Part shown: one piece after another, positions 13,411 to 24,341 of the stretch
Layout: every line of letters starts with the position of its first letter
How positions within the stretch are numbered: position 1 is the stretch's first letter
NCBI GenBank assembly: GCA_963995525.1
Contig: OZ023214.1
Span: forward strand, 16,589,738-16,653,737
Length of the DNA stretch: 64,000 bases
DNA from: Escarpia spicata
Taxonomy: Eukaryota > Annelida > Polychaeta > Sabellida > Siboglinidae
Reading direction: 5' to 3'
Notes under the pieces: generated by a model
Database searches by the model: none
What the model saw: the letters and a program-made list of their open reading frames with translations, nothing else
Told to the model about the DNA's origin: nothing
Made by a program: the position numbers and the translations under genes

Positions 13411-14403
13411 GTAGGATAGCTTGGAGTATAAACCTATATTTAAGACAATCACACAGCAAATTAAATATGAAAAACGAAAGGCAAAACAAACCAAGTTGAA
13501 AATGGGACAAACACTGCCCGTTGTAGATAATGTGTGTAAACCGTATTACCAAGAAGTGATACGTTTCATGCTCCAAAGGCGGCACCACTACCACCATTTA
13601 AACGCCACAGGGGACGATTTCATTAATGGCTAGGAACGATGGTTGTCCTAGTACATTACGCATTTTATAAGCAAGTTTAGGAGTTTATGCAAATACGTAA
13701 AGTTAAGATCCCACTACATATGTTGTATGTGGTGGATCACAGGGTTCATAGGTTTGTCTAGGTGGGCCTGGGGGCCCCTTAGACCTTTGGAATGTTGCGT
13801 GCCCCTAGACCTTTTAAGGCTTTTTTATGGGCCAATGTAACCGTGCACCCCTAAACCTTCGAAATGTGCCCTCGTTGAGGTTACAATATGCTGAAATGAC
13901 GGCGACGCGGCAGCAAAAATAGTTCAACAGCATATGGAAAAAGTTGCTAGCCGTTGAGTACAACCCTCGGCCTCCCAACTACAGAGGAAAATGCGTTGGA
14001 TGTGGGAAGATTGATGATGTCATCTGTGAGGACGTTCGCTTCGATGACGGCCTTTACAAAAATGAGCCTCTATATTGGTCAGTCTTGGAAAAGGGTATTT
14101 TGAAGCGGCGGCTATTGTTATTGGCTTGCCTTTGTAGAATGGTGTGAGTTTCGTATACCTTATAGCTGGTTGGTCTCACCCTGATCCAACATCTGTCTCT
14201 GTTGGCTGGCGTACATTGTTGGACTGGTGGACTGATTACCAATGATGTGCATGTATAGGTAGAAGTGCGGCGAAGGATGTAGACAAGACGGTGCGAATGC
14301 ACTGGGGAAGACAGATCTAGACGTCACGGCAGACCGGAATATATCAAACAAGTTAAAAGGGAACGTCTTAAAAAGTCCCTATCCGCATTCGCTATTACCT
14401 AAA
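13411..14403. other. Unassigned sequence with one odd open segment
   Basis: No gene is recognised. The plus-strand frame 13944-14147 contains NPRPPNYRGKCVGCGKIDD and EDVRFDDGLYKNEPLYW, which reads like a real protein with a CxxC pair, followed by a possible donor (AAAAGG|GTATTT). I found no convincing neighbouring exon. It may be an exon, a transposon remnant or chance. Confidence 0.25.
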
Positions 14404-14650
14404 AGGTAAAGGTACGTTCTTATATAGCGCAGTATCCAATTCTCTGGACTGTTCAAAGCGCTTTACACTTTACTCCTTGGCTGACCTGTTCAATCGGACA
14501 CCATCTCAACTTCTATGGGAAGCATTCAGCCACGCTGCAATTAATGCGCGAAGACTATTCGTACACAAATAACCACCACTGTCTATACGAAACCCAAGGT
14601 TCGACACCGCCGCACAGGATTCGAACCCGCATTCTCTCAGTCGAGAGTTG
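14404..14650 (-). mobile_element. tRNA-derived SINE, minus orientation
   Basis: Reverse complement of the SINE at 31245-31550. The 3' end (plus-strand GTTCTTATATAGCGCAGTAT), the middle (AATAACCACCACTGTCTATA) and the B-box region (GGATTCGAACCC) all match. The copy is nearly full length. Confidence 0.8.
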
Positions 14651-14924
14651 AATATTTCGTATTCAATTTTAATGCTTAGTTGCTTTGGACTTATTAAACG
14701 CAGTATATATATATTTTTATTATACACTACACTATACTAGAATAATTAAACTATAATCAATTCAGGTTGCCGGGCCTTCAAATTTTTTGTCGGGCCCGCA
14801 ACATATTCAGAGGTTACAGGCTTGGTTGGCCCTATTGACATTTTGCGCCTTATGTCGGACACTGATGTATGCATGCAAGTATATAATTATTATGTATGTT
14901 TATATATGCATGTAGGCCCTGTGA

Positions 14925-14990
14925 ATGGTTGTGTGTGTGTGTGTGCGTACGTGCGTGCGTGCGTGCTTGTGTGTGAGTGTGAACACGCAT
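14925..14990. repeat. (TG)n/(GTGC)n microsatellite
   Basis: An imperfect TG-rich simple repeat with GTGCGTGC units. Frames across it are artefacts. Confidence 0.8.
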
Positions 14991-15011
14991 ACACGGTTGT
15001 ATGCACACATG

Positions 15012-15261
15012 TATGCCTGCCAACTTTTTTTTAAACCCGGGAGATTCATCGGCGGTTCAGCACGCTTCCCGTGTCGCGCTGTCTCGTCGCGTTGTCTCGC
15101 ATCTTGACATCGGAAGACGTGGGGGTGCTGTTGGAGATTTTTCACCGGATCTTTACCGTTTTCAGTGAAAACAAGTAGCTGTGTCTGTATTCCGGGAGAC
15201 CGGGAGATACATACCGAAATCTGGGAGACTCACGGATTTTCCGGGAGAGTTGGCAAGTATA
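15012..15261. mobile_element. MITE, second copy of the 2963-3286 family
   Basis: Begins TATGCCTGCCAAC and ends GAGTTGGCAAGTATA. Flanks are CACATGTA and CACATGCA (15006 and 15262), an 8-bp target-site duplication with one mismatch. Shared interior with the first copy: TTCCCGTGTCGCG, TTGACATCGGAAGAC, GGGTGCTGTTG. CCGGGAGA phrases recur near both ends. It is about 70 bp shorter than the copy at 2963. Confidence 0.8.
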
Positions 15262-15464
15262 CACATGCATGTAATAACAAACGGAATAAAGGCCTGCAGA
15301 TTTGTTCGTGTTTGTCTCACGTGTTAATAGTAGTTATTGTAGAGGTCAGCTTATGTTTCGAGAGACATTACTTGTTGTAGCTGCAATCATCGTGTAGGTT
15401 GGCTTGTATGTGTGGTATGTTGCATCGCACGCTTGGTTTCCTGGTTCATCCGCGGTATGTTTTG

Positions 15465-15587
15465 ATGTCGTTAACTGAACCACCAATAAAACAGGCTCGC
15501 CAGATGACTCAACCTCAGCAACAGTCTGGAGCGTCAGTACCGCAGTCTTTGATTGATCTCTTGGCCACATCTTTAAATCTCAATAAG
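15465..15587 (+). CDS. Possible first coding exon of an unidentified gene
   Basis: ATG at 15465 opens 41 codons beginning MSLTEPPIKQARQ and ending SLIDLLATSLNLNK just before a good donor (AAG|GTGGGT). The composition (Gln-rich start, then an amphipathic segment) looks protein-like. No following exon could be joined: splicing it in phase to the MEP-1-like coding exon at 20183 runs into an in-frame TGA before that gene's ATG. It could be an alternative 5' exon or chance. Confidence 0.3.
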
Positions 15588-15787
15588 GTGGGTCCGCTAG
15601 TGGACGTACGCTTTCCCTCAGTCAACGTACTCCCCATAGAGAATTGTCTTTTGGAGGCGGTAACTGGTAAAAGCTATCGTAGGCGTCTGTGTATCAGGGT
15701 GTTGCTGAATGGTGTTGATTTGCAGCGCTGCAGGATCTCAAGGTTGGTAATTTTATCCCGCCATTTTACACTAAGGATCGTTCGCAG

Positions 15788-16560
15788 GTAACGAAAATGA
15801 AAACTGTTGAACTTCCATTCCTGTTTGTGGTACGTTGTCCATGTCTCTGAAACATTTGCCTAGGCCTTACCTACAATCAAATGTGAATAATTGGCCTAGG
15901 TCTTACCTACGATAAAATGCTGATAACATAAGTATATAACATGGTAGGTCTACACTTTCAGCTTGGTGTGCAATGTTAGGCCGTTGTTGGACCAGACACA
16001 ATTCACGAGTCTTCCAAGGGACAACAATGACTTTGCGAAGCTACCAGTCGTTATTACCACTTTGCCAACCGTCCATTTTGATGTTGTAATGCGTTGGCGT
16101 ATGCATCCCGTTGTAATACAGTAGGCTCTATGTTGGAATGGTACGTCAGGTGACACCTCTGTCGAATGTGTAGAACAGAAGAGCAAAATCAAACTATTAT
16201 ACGATGATTTACTCATTATAAATTTACGTAATTTACAGTTGCAACCATAACAGTGCTTTGAGCAACATTACGTATCTAAGAAATATTAGAGATTGTATAT
16301 GGCTAGCATAGATCTAAAGGTTTGGGGGAACGAATGAACAAATGTATTGAGATACAAGCTAAGAAAATGTAATGAAGAAATGGAACTGTATGTAACTGTA
16401 AACCATATAGGCATATTATGTGTAATAATCACAATACAAAAATAAAAGTGTAAGTGTTGCAGAGAACAAATGGGTTAATGTAAGGCTTTAATTGTGAGTG
16501 TAAATGAAAATTGCCTTCCAGTTTGGGTTTCCGACCTAAAATAACATCACAGGGATATTT
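15788..16560. other. Non-coding intergenic stretch
   Basis: A 14-bp phrase (TAGGTCTTACCTAC / TAGGCCTTACCTAC) repeats near 15860 and 15897. Nothing else is recognisable. Confidence 0.4.
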
Positions 16561-16840
16561 TTACAGACGCTACGAAGACGCCATCATGGCGAGCGAATCA
16601 TACCAGCGGAGGCGCGCGCATTTCGTGAATGCGCATACGCAGATGACCGATTCGAGCACACCGCCTCTGATTGGTTCCACGAAGTTGCATATTTAAGAAG
16701 AAACGTCATGCTCACGTGACCGCCTGTCGCCATTTTGAGTTCTAGTCTTGGCGCAAATGCGGCATTGTGTGGTGCCCGAAATAGTGCGAGACAAAATCGT
16801 CGTTCTCGTGTTCGTCACGCACAGTCAAATAAGAACTGAG
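16560..16840 (+). promoter_or_regulatory. Probable promoter and non-coding exon 1 of the MEP-1-like gene
   Basis: A locally GC/CpG-richer segment holds GCCATCATGGCG and CGCCATTTTGAG (the second matches the YY1 site often found at or just after transcription starts), an inverted CCAAT box (GATTGG, about 16668), a CACGTG E-box (about 16714) and an AT-rich TATTTAAG. A donor-like GAG|GTATTG follows at 16841. The acceptor TGTTTCAG at 20175-20182 is the natural partner, leaving a 3.3-kb intron in the 5' UTR. Confidence 0.5.
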
Positions 16841-19800
16841 GTATTGTAGTTCAATAGTTTAAATGCCTTGGTAATCCTAAAGTCGTGAATATCAGTGTTT
16901 ACTAATATTCAGCAAATATAGTTATGAAACAACGGACAGCTCCCGACAGCCCACCAATATTCGGTTGTTGCTGTAAGAGGGGTGACAGGTTGACTGCATA
17001 ACATTGCATGATAACCAGTTGGTTTATGGATTCCTGCGTTTTTTAGAACTTATGTAATGTATAATGCAATAATCGCCAATGAAACAAACTTGGTATTTAG
17101 TAACCGCGGGTAATTTTTGCGGCAAAATCTAAAAAAAGATGACCATACCATCTCTCCCTACAGCATGCCGATAAGCACGTCGTAAACAGCGCCGCAAAAC
17201 TGGAGATGATAATTGCAATTGCAGCATGGTGATTTCAATTGCGTTGGAAGGTGTGATGAGCTTTTAATCAAAATCAATTTGTGTGAACTCGCTGAGGAGC
17301 TTCCAAGTTTTCAATCTAGTGGCGATGTTTAACTTAGTGTACCTACTTAGACCCGTCCCTGGTGTTTATCAATATGAAATGATATTGCCCCATGTCATGC
17401 CCGTGGCCAGAGCACGTATGAAAGCTTGGCACTCACTGTCTTGTGTAAGAAAACTAAGATTCGCGCCCACCTCAAGCAGTCCTTATTTTCTTTGTATCCT
17501 CAGAAGTTAAAGTCGGATCGACGGGAGATTTGAACTGTTAGATTCATTGTAAAATTCTTAACCATGCAGACGGCCATGTGCACAAATTATTAAAATACAA
17601 TTTATTTGAGGAGGCACCGGCTCGACCAACTTGACTTCGAAGTTCGAGCAGCAGTGAGATGTAATGATAGGCAGTTAATCTCTAAATGCAGAAATTAAAA
17701 AGGATGTCAGATGATTGGCGGTGGCTAACAGCCACAACAATAAGTCCATGTTTCAGCAAGTCGATATGACTGACACAGATGCAGTCAGTAGTCTGGAACT
17801 AGCCTCGACAGTCTCGAGGCTAGTTTCATACCTCAACCTGACCCAGTGACCTAGCAGTGTTTTGAACATTACTTCAGAGCAAGTGAACTTCACATCCTGC
17901 TAACTATGGCTGGTCAATCCATAACAAATGCTGATTTAAAGTTGTCCCGTGTGTCACTTCAATCCTGTACATGTGTTGCTATGAAACCACTGAAATACGC
18001 AAATATAGGCCACTTTGCCGTTTCAAATCATAAATGTATAAAACATGCTGTTAACTATTAAACAGGATATTGAATTATTAAAACGTTTGAATTTAGCGGA
18101 GGGCCCACCGACCCCTAAATTCACTGTCGGGCCCCTAGTTCCAAGTCTAGGGGCCCGACTGGCCTATTAAAAGTAAGGCATTTAATTCCCTCTCCTGGCA
18201 TGATTAATCCGATCATGATCTTGAGGTACTGAAGTACACACAATCAAACATGACAGGACAAGAGCAGTCATATGATAGGCACATTCTGTCAGTTACAGCA
18301 ATATTGACCAATGAAAATTTAGGCCTATGTATTATTTTTATCGTTGATCACACGCTAATCATGACGTTGCATCTATAAAGTCTGACGCTGGGGAAGAAAA
18401 AAAGTATCCCAGTGGTAAATTCACTTAAAAACTATGGATACATTTCGGATTTAGGAAACTCAAGGATGGGTAATGCACCATCAACAATTACCATTGACTT
18501 AATTATTTGTTATGCGGAAAGCAGTGCGTAAGCTGTGTCACTATCAGCGACAATACTAGGTCGCCGGCTAGCGAATCAGACTCGCCAGCAGAAAGTCCTG
18601 GCAATGCTACGTGACTACCGAAATGAACTTCACCGAAACAAACTTTTTACTTGTCGGTTCCATTTTAACAACACATGTCTTCGAAGCAATATATCTAGCT
18701 TGTACAGTCGACAGTTGTGTAGAATCTGGGCCCACCTAGATTTTGCAGTTATAAGTATATTTTTTGAGTAAACATGATACCTCGATGTGTTAATTTCATC
18801 ATTCCACATCATCACAGCCTACGCAGGCATATTTATGTTATAAAAATATTGCATCTTAGCACACGTTTGATGCCTAAATAGCACCTGGGTTTCATTAACA
18901 TGCACTGTTATCGCTATGAATTCTCACTTCAAGCATGGGGCTGGTAATACACGACTGCAGCGGCAGTCCCTACTAATTCTTGGCCTGGTGATACTTTGAA
19001 CATGTATGTATTATTTGTATAGATATACCTGTAAGTTTAAATAAATATAAATAATTTGCTTTTACATAAAAGCAATATCGTGTTATAAGTAGTAAACGTA
19101 AAATGTTTACCTATATGTGGAAGTTATATAAATTTTCTCCATGTAGATGTTTTTACCACGATATGAAATGTCATTATTGTAATTTTTTATGGTAAACAGA
19201 TTTTGTTATTACGTATGGTTAGTGAAAATAAATTGTTATTTGTAATGAGGACTCAATCCTTTAGTTCTGAATGACGTCACTGCACTAAAGGCCAAGGTCA
19301 CCTATATTGCAGGCAGCTGTGATCATGCACCATACATGTGCTGCCAGCCAATCACTGTGCTGCAATCACATGATCAGGCCACTGAACAGAATTGCCTAGC
19401 AACAACCCACTGTTGGATTGTGATATATTTAGCACAGCATGTCAGGCCGCTGCTTGAGTGCATTTGCATATGATGTCACTGAGCAGCAACATTGACCTAC
19501 TTCCATTTGATAGTAGTTGTAGTGTGTAGAGTATGATGACTGGTGCAGCATAGATTGTTTTAATTATTATGGAAATATTTTTTTCGATTAACTATCATTG
19601 TTTGATAATGGAATTGAATTATAATTATGAATGATTATGTGAGCAATGGAGGAATCATTGCTATATTTACTTAAATACTGCTTTTTTAATGCTGTAACTG
19701 GGTGCAATTTTTTTAAATACGTTAATATATGTTACACTTGTAATCCAGTTGTAAAGATTTGGCTAAAAGACCATGTTACAGTTAAATATTGAAATAATAA

Positions 19801-20182
19801 CTTAAGTTGTAATTTAGTTAGGTATAAATTATCAGATCATTGGGTTTGCTTTCTTTCTGTTTGTGTATTTTATTAATTAATCAGTTGCATTTCTCCTTAT
19901 AGGTATAGGCTGTGCTACAAATGTTTTAACAATTCTCATGTGTAATGTGAGATAATAGATTTGTGTTGTGCTGCGGAGCAAAAGCTCATGTCCATGAACG
20001 TTTATTAAATGTTGTTCTCAATTGATAACTGTACTTTCCATTAAGTGTCAACATTACTCAGACATGGGTATACTTTTGTTAACTAATCTCCTTTGAGTTT
20101 TGTCAAGTAAACAAGCGGGACACCAAAAGACTTGTGCCAATTAATATGTTTCTGAAAGGTGTTGTTTTCTTGTCTGTTTCAG
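16841..20182 (+). other. Inferred 5'-UTR intron of the MEP-1-like gene
   Basis: It contains a MITE-family copy at 18776-18990, a perfect CRE palindrome TGACGTCA at about 19272 and long AT-rich tracts. No coding exon is recognised. The frames at 17283-17510 and 18535-18771 have no recognisable similarity. Confidence 0.4.
18776..18990. repeat. MITE-family copy (GATACCTC... type)
   Basis: Starts GATACCTCGATGTGTTAATT, then GCAGGCATATTTATG and CACACGTTTGATGCCTAAAT, in the same order as 12505-12600 and 27305-27570. The copy is diverged. I could not place its far end. Confidence 0.6.
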
Positions 20183-20215
20183 TCGCGGCGTGTATGCAAG
20201 GGGCCAACTTGAGAG

Positions 20216-23200
20216 ATGGAAACTGAGAGATCTGACACGGAAGATCCACAATGTGTCGATCAGCAACACCTGAGCAAAAAAGTTGTAAATGGTGACGCCA
20301 TTGCTATCTTGAACAAAACACATGCCCGCTTAAACGGCGAGTGTGCTGATGCAAAGAACAGCGGAGAAGGGTCTCCACTTGTGAATGGGAGTGACGATGC
20401 CATGGCTGGTGCAAAGAACGGTGGCAATGAAAGTGAGTCGGAAGGACAGAAACAGACAAATGGGAAAACAGATTCTGATAACAAGGATCTGTACGGTGAA
20501 AGGAAAAATTTTGGGGAACAAAAGGTTCATGGTGTTGATCTAGTCGCAGAGAGTTCTAGTGAGTGCATATTGCTGGATGATAGTGAGAGAGTGAATGATG
20601 GTGGTGTCACAGCAGATGACGCAGACAAGAAGAAAGTGGCGTCTACTGACAGTGCTGTGCAGATGGTCGAAGCAGCTACTGTGAACGGTGGCTCAACGAA
20701 CTTGGACAACTGTGTCAGTGACACCAGCAACAAAGATATTGAATCAGACTGTATTGACAGCACTCGTGTCACCGAACTCGTTGATGATGATAGTTGCAAT
20801 GCTACAAATCTTGATGAATGTAACAGTAGCAGAGATGCCACAAACCTTACCGATGGCGGAAGCAGCAGAGGTGTCACAAATCTTGACGATGGTGATAGCA
20901 GCAGAGATGTCACAAACCTTGCCGATGGTGACAGCAGCAAAGATGTCGCAACCATTCATGATGGTGACAGCAGCAAAGATGCTACAAACATTGACGATGG
21001 TGACAGCAGCAAAGATGTCACAAATATTGATGATGATGATAGCAGAAAAGATGTCACAAATCTCGACGATGGTGATAGCAGCAGAGATGTCACAAACCTT
21101 ACCGATGGTGACAGCAGCAAAGATGTCACAAACATCGATGATGGTGACAGCAGCAAAAATGTCACAAACATCGATGATGGTGACAGCAGCAAAGATGTCA
21201 CAAACATTGACGATGGTGACAGCAGTAAAGGTGTCACAAACTTCGACGATTGTGACAATAGTAAAGGTGTTACTAACCTCGATGATGATGACAGCAGCAA
21301 AGATGTCATAAATCTTCACAAAGGTGACAGCAGCAGAAAATTCGCAGAACTTGACAAAGGCAGTGGTGATAGCAAAGGCAGCAGAAAATTCAAAAAGCTT
21401 GACAAAGGCAATGGTATCAGCGGCAGTAGTAGAGCTGACTCAAAACTTGACGATGACAACTGCAGAGATATCCCAAAATATTCTGAGATCAGCACAGGCA
21501 AATCAACTGACAAAGTTAGCAGCTGTGACATTGTAAATTTAGACGATGATGATGACAGTAACATTGCAGATATCGCCAAAACTGTTGCAGTGTCGGGTAA
21601 AAAAGATGGCAAAGAAGCTGTGTTAAGGACACAAGCTGCAAAGAGCAACAACATTGTTGTAACAGACATGAAGCCAATGGAAACAAACAAAGGTGAAGCG
21701 AGGAAGAGCTCACAGAAAACCCCTGTTGCCACATCAAGCAGCATGATTGTGGTGAAAGATATCACTCCTGTACGGAGTGCTTCATCAGCGACAACCCTGC
21801 CCGTGAAGCCGAGTCAGTTGAACCAGGGCCCTCAGTCATTGGCCGCCAAAGGGCATCTAGCTTCGATGCAGTTGCGACCAATGTCAAATCTACTGTATGA
21901 CTTGGGCCTGAACCTCACCAAGGAGCAAGTCTACAAGGACCTCATTCGCATTCAGACGCGCAAACGTTCCAAGAACCGACTGACGGACAAGGAGATTCAG
22001 CAACTGAACAAGCTAAAGGACGCTCACAAGAACCTCTCTAAGAAGAACACCCGCTTCCACTTCCCGACCATATCGTGTCATCACTGTGCATTCAAGACCA
22101 ACTGCTTGAATGCAATGGCGTATCATGATGAATTTGTCGAGACAGACGATGCAGGTAATACTTTGTGTGGGTTATGTGACTTCAAACTGCACTCAACAAC
22201 GCAGAATGATGCGTCAAAGGGAATTTTGAATCACATTCGGCAAGTGCACAAGCGACAGCCTCGCATTTACACAGAGATGCAGCCGTTCACCTGTGCAATG
22301 TGTCTCTTTGAGACCAACTTGAAGGTGGTACTCAACAAGCACATAAGGAAATGTGAACGTAACTTCAAGCTGGCTCGGAACCTTGAGCCTGGACCAGCCG
22401 ACTGTGATATCCCAATGAAGTTGCCACGGTATGGTGCCCCAACTTTGACTGAGACCCTGTCGCGTAGACCAACCAATCAGACGCCACACGCCTCAGGCAC
22501 AGTAGGTGAACACCTTCGTAAGCGCCGCGAAAACGTGACGATACATCCGCCGTATCAGCACGGGGCCTTTAGGGGTGTGTCACAAGGCAGGCCTGCACGG
22601 CCGTCCGTCTCCGCCACCAGTATGCAGTCATTACTGAGCAGCACTACTGCCCCTCTAGGCAGTGTTCCCCAGCAACTGGTGCAGGTCGGTGGGCGATTGT
22701 ACAATCTCATTAGTCAGAACGGCCAGACGCTGCTTACGCCGATCACAGCATCTCAGTTACCTGTCATGTCTACGCTGCCTCGACAGATTACACCACAGCA
22801 GTCAAGGCTTCCTGGTGTTCTAAATGCCACCCAGCCTCCTGCACTAGGCCTGCCGTCCCGAAGCAGCAGTGCACATGCCCTGACTGGCAACAGAAGCATG
22901 TCAGGTAAGACACCGTTCTCCCCAGAGCCTGTGATCACCGTGGTGGAGAAGAACTCGGCGGTTGCACCAGCTAAAACTAGGTCTTCAACATCTCCACGCG
23001 TAGTGCCGGATTTTGAGATCTGCGAGATCTGTGGCGGATTCGTGAAGGATCGTGACTCGCTGCGCATACATTTCTATTATGCACATAAAGTCGAGATCCA
23101 ACGGGACGTTTTTCTAAACAAGAAAGGTCAACTGCTGTGTGACCTGTGCGCAAAACACTTCTGGACATACCAGGGTCTTGTGAAGCATCGACAGGTTGAG

Positions 23201-23809
23201 CATAAGTTCATGAAAGAGGACGACTTCCGCTGTTTCCTCTGCGTCAAATCGGGTATCACTGACATGTTGAGGCACCTGAGTAGTTGCCACGGCATCACGC
23301 GAGAGACACTCTTCCGGCGAACAGTGTGCCCCTGCTGCGGCCAACATTTTGTCAGTCCGAAGTCACTAGAGGGCCACATGCGCTTGGTCCACGCTGGAAT
23401 GTTCAGGCAGCAGGAGTTGCAGTCGACAGCACTGGCGTCACACCTCCACGAGAATGCACCACACTCGGAGAAAGCGTCCACCGTTCCAACGTGTCTCAAG
23501 TGCAATGTATTGTTTGAGACGACCGCTGCGTTTCTGAAGCACTGTGAACAGCTGCACACCTACAAGTGCTCACGTTGCCAGCAGAAATGGAGCTCCCTCG
23601 AATTCCTGCAGAAGCACTTCAAGTCTGTGCACGGAAGCCAGAAGGAGGCGTGTCTACTGTGTGGCGAGTCAGTGGTCATTGGTCGCCCATTCATACACCA
23701 CATGAAGCGTAAGCACCTGAGGTCTGTATCCGTGAGCGTGACCAGGCTCTCGGAAGAGAAGTACAACTTCAGCACCGGAAAGAGATGCAAATTGTCTAAA
23801 GACTTGTAG
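20216..23809 (+). CDS. MEP-1-like multi-zinc-finger chromatin protein, 1197 aa
   Basis: One uninterrupted coding exon. The ATG at 20216 has G at -3 and G at +4, and an in-frame TGA lies just upstream, fixing this start. Residues 1-200 are acidic and Ser/Asp-rich, about 200-365 are tandem 12-residue repeats (SSKDVTNIDDGD type), and about 550-620 form a conserved basic helical block (NLLYDLGLNLTKEQVYKDLI). Two zinc-finger groups follow: an atypical set at about 618-720 (CHHC, CGLC, CAMC with C2HC spacing) and a C-terminal set at about 935-1180 (CEIC, CDLC, CFLC, CPCC, CLKC, CSRC, CLLC; about seven). Length and layout resemble Drosophila and nematode MEP-1, a partner of the Mi-2 remodeller that represses genes. 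A large Ser/Pro/Gln-rich linker separates the groups. The family name is from memory of domain order and is the least certain part; the zinc-finger nature is certain. Confidence 0.8.
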   Translation: METERSDTEDPQCVDQQHLSKKVVNGDAIAILNKTHARLNGECADAKNSGEGSPLVNGSDDAMAGAKNGGNESESEGQKQTNGKTDSDNKDLYGERKNFGEQKVHGVDLVAESSSECILLDDSERVNDGGVTADDADKKKVASTDSAVQMVEAATVNGGSTNLDNCVSDTSNKDIESDCIDSTRVTELVDDDSCNATNLDECNSSRDATNLTDGGSSRGVTNLDDGDSSRDVTNLADGDSSKDVATIHDGDSSKDATNIDDGDSSKDVTNIDDDDSRKDVTNLDDGDSSRDVTNLTDGDSSKDVTNIDDGDSSKNVTNIDDGDSSKDVTNIDDGDSSKGVTNFDDCDNSKGVTNLDDDDSSKDVINLHKGDSSRKFAELDKGSGDSKGSRKFKKLDKGNGISGSSRADSKLDDDNCRDIPKYSEISTGKSTDKVSSCDIVNLDDDDDSNIADIAKTVAVSGKKDGKEAVLRTQAAKSNNIVVTDMKPMETNKGEARKSSQKTPVATSSSMIVVKDITPVRSASSATTLPVKPSQLNQGPQSLAAKGHLASMQLRPMSNLLYDLGLNLTKEQVYKDLIRIQTRKRSKNRLTDKEIQQLNKLKDAHKNLSKKNTRFHFPTISCHHCAFKTNCLNAMAYHDEFVETDDAGNTLCGLCDFKLHSTTQNDASKGILNHIRQVHKRQPRIYTEMQPFTCAMCLFETNLKVVLNKHIRKCERNFKLARNLEPGPADCDIPMKLPRYGAPTLTETLSRRPTNQTPHASGTVGEHLRKRRENVTIHPPYQHGAFRGVSQGRPARPSVSATSMQSLLSSTTAPLGSVPQQLVQVGGRLYNLISQNGQTLLTPITASQLPVMSTLPRQITPQQSRLPGVLNATQPPALGLPSRSSSAHALTGNRSMSGKTPFSPEPVITVVEKNSAVAPAKTRSSTSPRVVPDFEICEICGGFVKDRDSLRIHFYYAHKVEIQRDVFLNKKGQLLCDLCAKHFWTYQGLVKHRQVEHKFMKEDDFRCFLCVKSGITDMLRHLSSCHGITRETLFRRTVCPCCGQHFVSPKSLEGHMRLVHAGMFRQQELQSTALASHLHENAPHSEKASTVPTCLKCNVLFETTAAFLKHCEQLHTYKCSRCQQKWSSLEFLQKHFKSVHGSQKEACLLCGESVVIGRPFIHHMKRKHLRSVSVSVTRLSEEKYNFSTGKRCKLSKDL
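20815..21315 (+). repeat. 36-bp coding minisatellite
   Basis: About 14 tandem units of 36 bp (12 codons) in the acidic N-terminal region, e.g. GATGTCACAAACATTGACGA followed by TGGTGACAGCAGCAAA. Units differ mainly by single substitutions and keep the frame. They encode repeated D-G-D-S-S-(K/R)-D-V-T-N-(I/L)-D. Long frames on the opposite strand here are by-products of the periodicity. Confidence 0.9.
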
Positions 23810-24168
23810 GTGATTGTGATAACGGTGGATGTCTGCTCTTGTTGAAGTGTGATCTTATTTAGCCAGTGCATGGTGGAGGTAGATAGGTAGATTCTGTGTA
23901 CGTGTTCATGCTCATTGTATTCTTAAGTGAAGTCTTCACCAATCTGGTCACCGTGCCAGTGTTGTTCTTAGGCAAACTGACTCCAGCAAAGTTTTGTAAA
24001 CTAGTTCTGCATTACTTCTTTCTCTTATTGGTTGATATTTATGTGCAGAGACGTATGTTTGTCACCATTATCATATTGTTACGAATTGCTAGTAGGGGAT
24101 AACTTGGCTATTCACATATTGTTTCCATTCATTAATTCACTGTTGTGTAAGTATGTATGTATGAATTA

Positions 24169-24341
24169 CAGTAGAATCTCATTATTAAGGTCACCCTTGG
24201 AACTGAATCGAAGTGACCTGAATGACCAGGTGACCATATTAGCAGGACTGGTTTCCTATACTTTACTGTTATAGAAATAATTTGGGACTGTCCTAGGGTG
24301 ATCTTAATTGCGAGGTGCCTGTTTAAGCGAGGTTTAACTGT
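24169..24341. mobile_element. pogo/Tc1-mariner-type MITE
   Basis: A 173-bp element with imperfect inverted ends: left CAGTAGAATCTCATTATTAA, right reading (reverse complement) CAGTTAAACCTCGCTTAAAC. It is flanked by TA dinucleotides, the Tc1/mariner target duplication. The CAGT..AAYCTCGCTTA end is typical of pogo/Tigger elements. It lies in the MEP-1-like gene's 3' region. Confidence 0.75.

Noticed and set aside
17283..17510. Plus-strand frame in the MEP-1-like 5'-UTR intron
   Set aside because: No recognisable similarity, no good splice context, and length expected by chance.
20527..21765. Large frames opposite and offset to the MEP-1-like gene
   Set aside because: Shadows of the 36-bp coding minisatellite. 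Only the plus-strand 20216 frame continues into zinc fingers.
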